6,510 nt of DNA, from the NCBI GenBank assembly GCA_018058125.1, contig JAGPCH010000094.1, positions 1 to 6,510 of the forward strand, read 5' to 3'. Origin of the DNA: Ignavibacteria bacterium (GTDB lineage Bacteria; Bacteroidota; Ignavibacteria; Tepidaquicellales; Tepidaquicellaceae). Positions 6,407-6,510 of the stretch are shown piece after piece. How positions within the stretch are numbered: the first letter of the stretch is position 1; the number at the start of each line of letters is the position of its first letter. The position numbers were made by a program, and so were the translations under genes. Below the pieces are notes generated by a model that worked only from the letters and a program-made list of their open reading frames with translations, was not told where the DNA came from and ran no database searches.

Positions 6407-6510
6407 TTATTGAATTTCAGTAATGATTGAAATATCAGAATGAAGTAATAATTTTAGATTTTCTCTTATACATAAAAGATTTATTTTACCAGAATCAAAA
6501 ACCGGATCCG
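6407..6510 (-). CDS. Possible C-terminal end of a convergent gene, truncated by the window edge
   Basis: On the minus strand one frame is open from the right edge for 33 codons and ends at a TAA (6407-6409), 52 bp beyond the recG stop. The visible peptide begins DPVFDSGKINLL and ends SIITEIQ. An open run of this length is somewhat longer than expected by chance in such AT-rich DNA, and the tail-to-tail spacing is normal for convergent genes. The fragment is too short to identify and could be fortuitous. Confidence 0.35.
   Translation of the reverse strand, partial: DPVFDSGKINLLCIRENLKLLLHSDISIITEIQ

Overview
The window is AT-rich (about one third G+C by eye). It looks like a chromosomal, mostly housekeeping stretch from a member of the Bacteroidota/Ignavibacteriota (FCB) group. 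Four things point there: the CTP synthase has the PGFG-type glutaminase loop and a C-terminal sequence I associate with that group; recG is preceded by a TAnnTTTG-type -7 element; clear Shine-Dalgarno sequences are missing before the genes; and there is a large helical protein of a type I recall from Bacteroidota genomes (SPYF near the N-terminus, WFYEKI at the C-terminus). This placement is inference. No phylogenetic test was possible.

Layout, left to right. (1) 1-828, plus strand: the C-terminal half of CTP synthase (pyrG), covering the inter-domain linker and the complete class-I glutaminase domain; the synthetase half lies off the left edge. A 12-bp G/C-only perfect palindrome follows the stop codon almost directly. 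(2) 918-1316, plus: a small, highly charged protein of unknown function. (3) 1312-1442: the convergent junction between that gene and the next is filled by two unrelated microsatellites, one of 8-bp units and one of 7-bp units. Each runs over the stop codon of its neighbouring gene. (4) 1427-2482, minus: a family-5-like glycoside hydrolase with both catalytic glutamates intact but no visible signal peptide and a TTG start. A third array, of 9-bp units, lies just upstream of it at 2502-2555. (5) 2649-4070, minus: a 473-residue helical, probably TPR-like protein of unknown function. (6) 4071-4260: a divergent intergenic region with an inverted repeat and the likely recG promoter. (7) 4261-6354, plus: complete recG, with every helicase motif intact. 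(8) 6407-6510, minus: probably the last 33 codons of another gene entering from the right edge and converging on recG.

The genes do not form an obvious pathway. They cover nucleotide synthesis, DNA repair, one carbohydrate-active enzyme and three proteins of unknown role. There are no transposases, integrases, tRNAs, rRNAs, CRISPR arrays or phage genes. The most unusual structure is the glycoside hydrolase gene bracketed by three different short tandem arrays (units of 7, 8 and 9 bp), which is where strain-to-strain length variation would be expected. No stretch of more than 300 bases lacks a gene.
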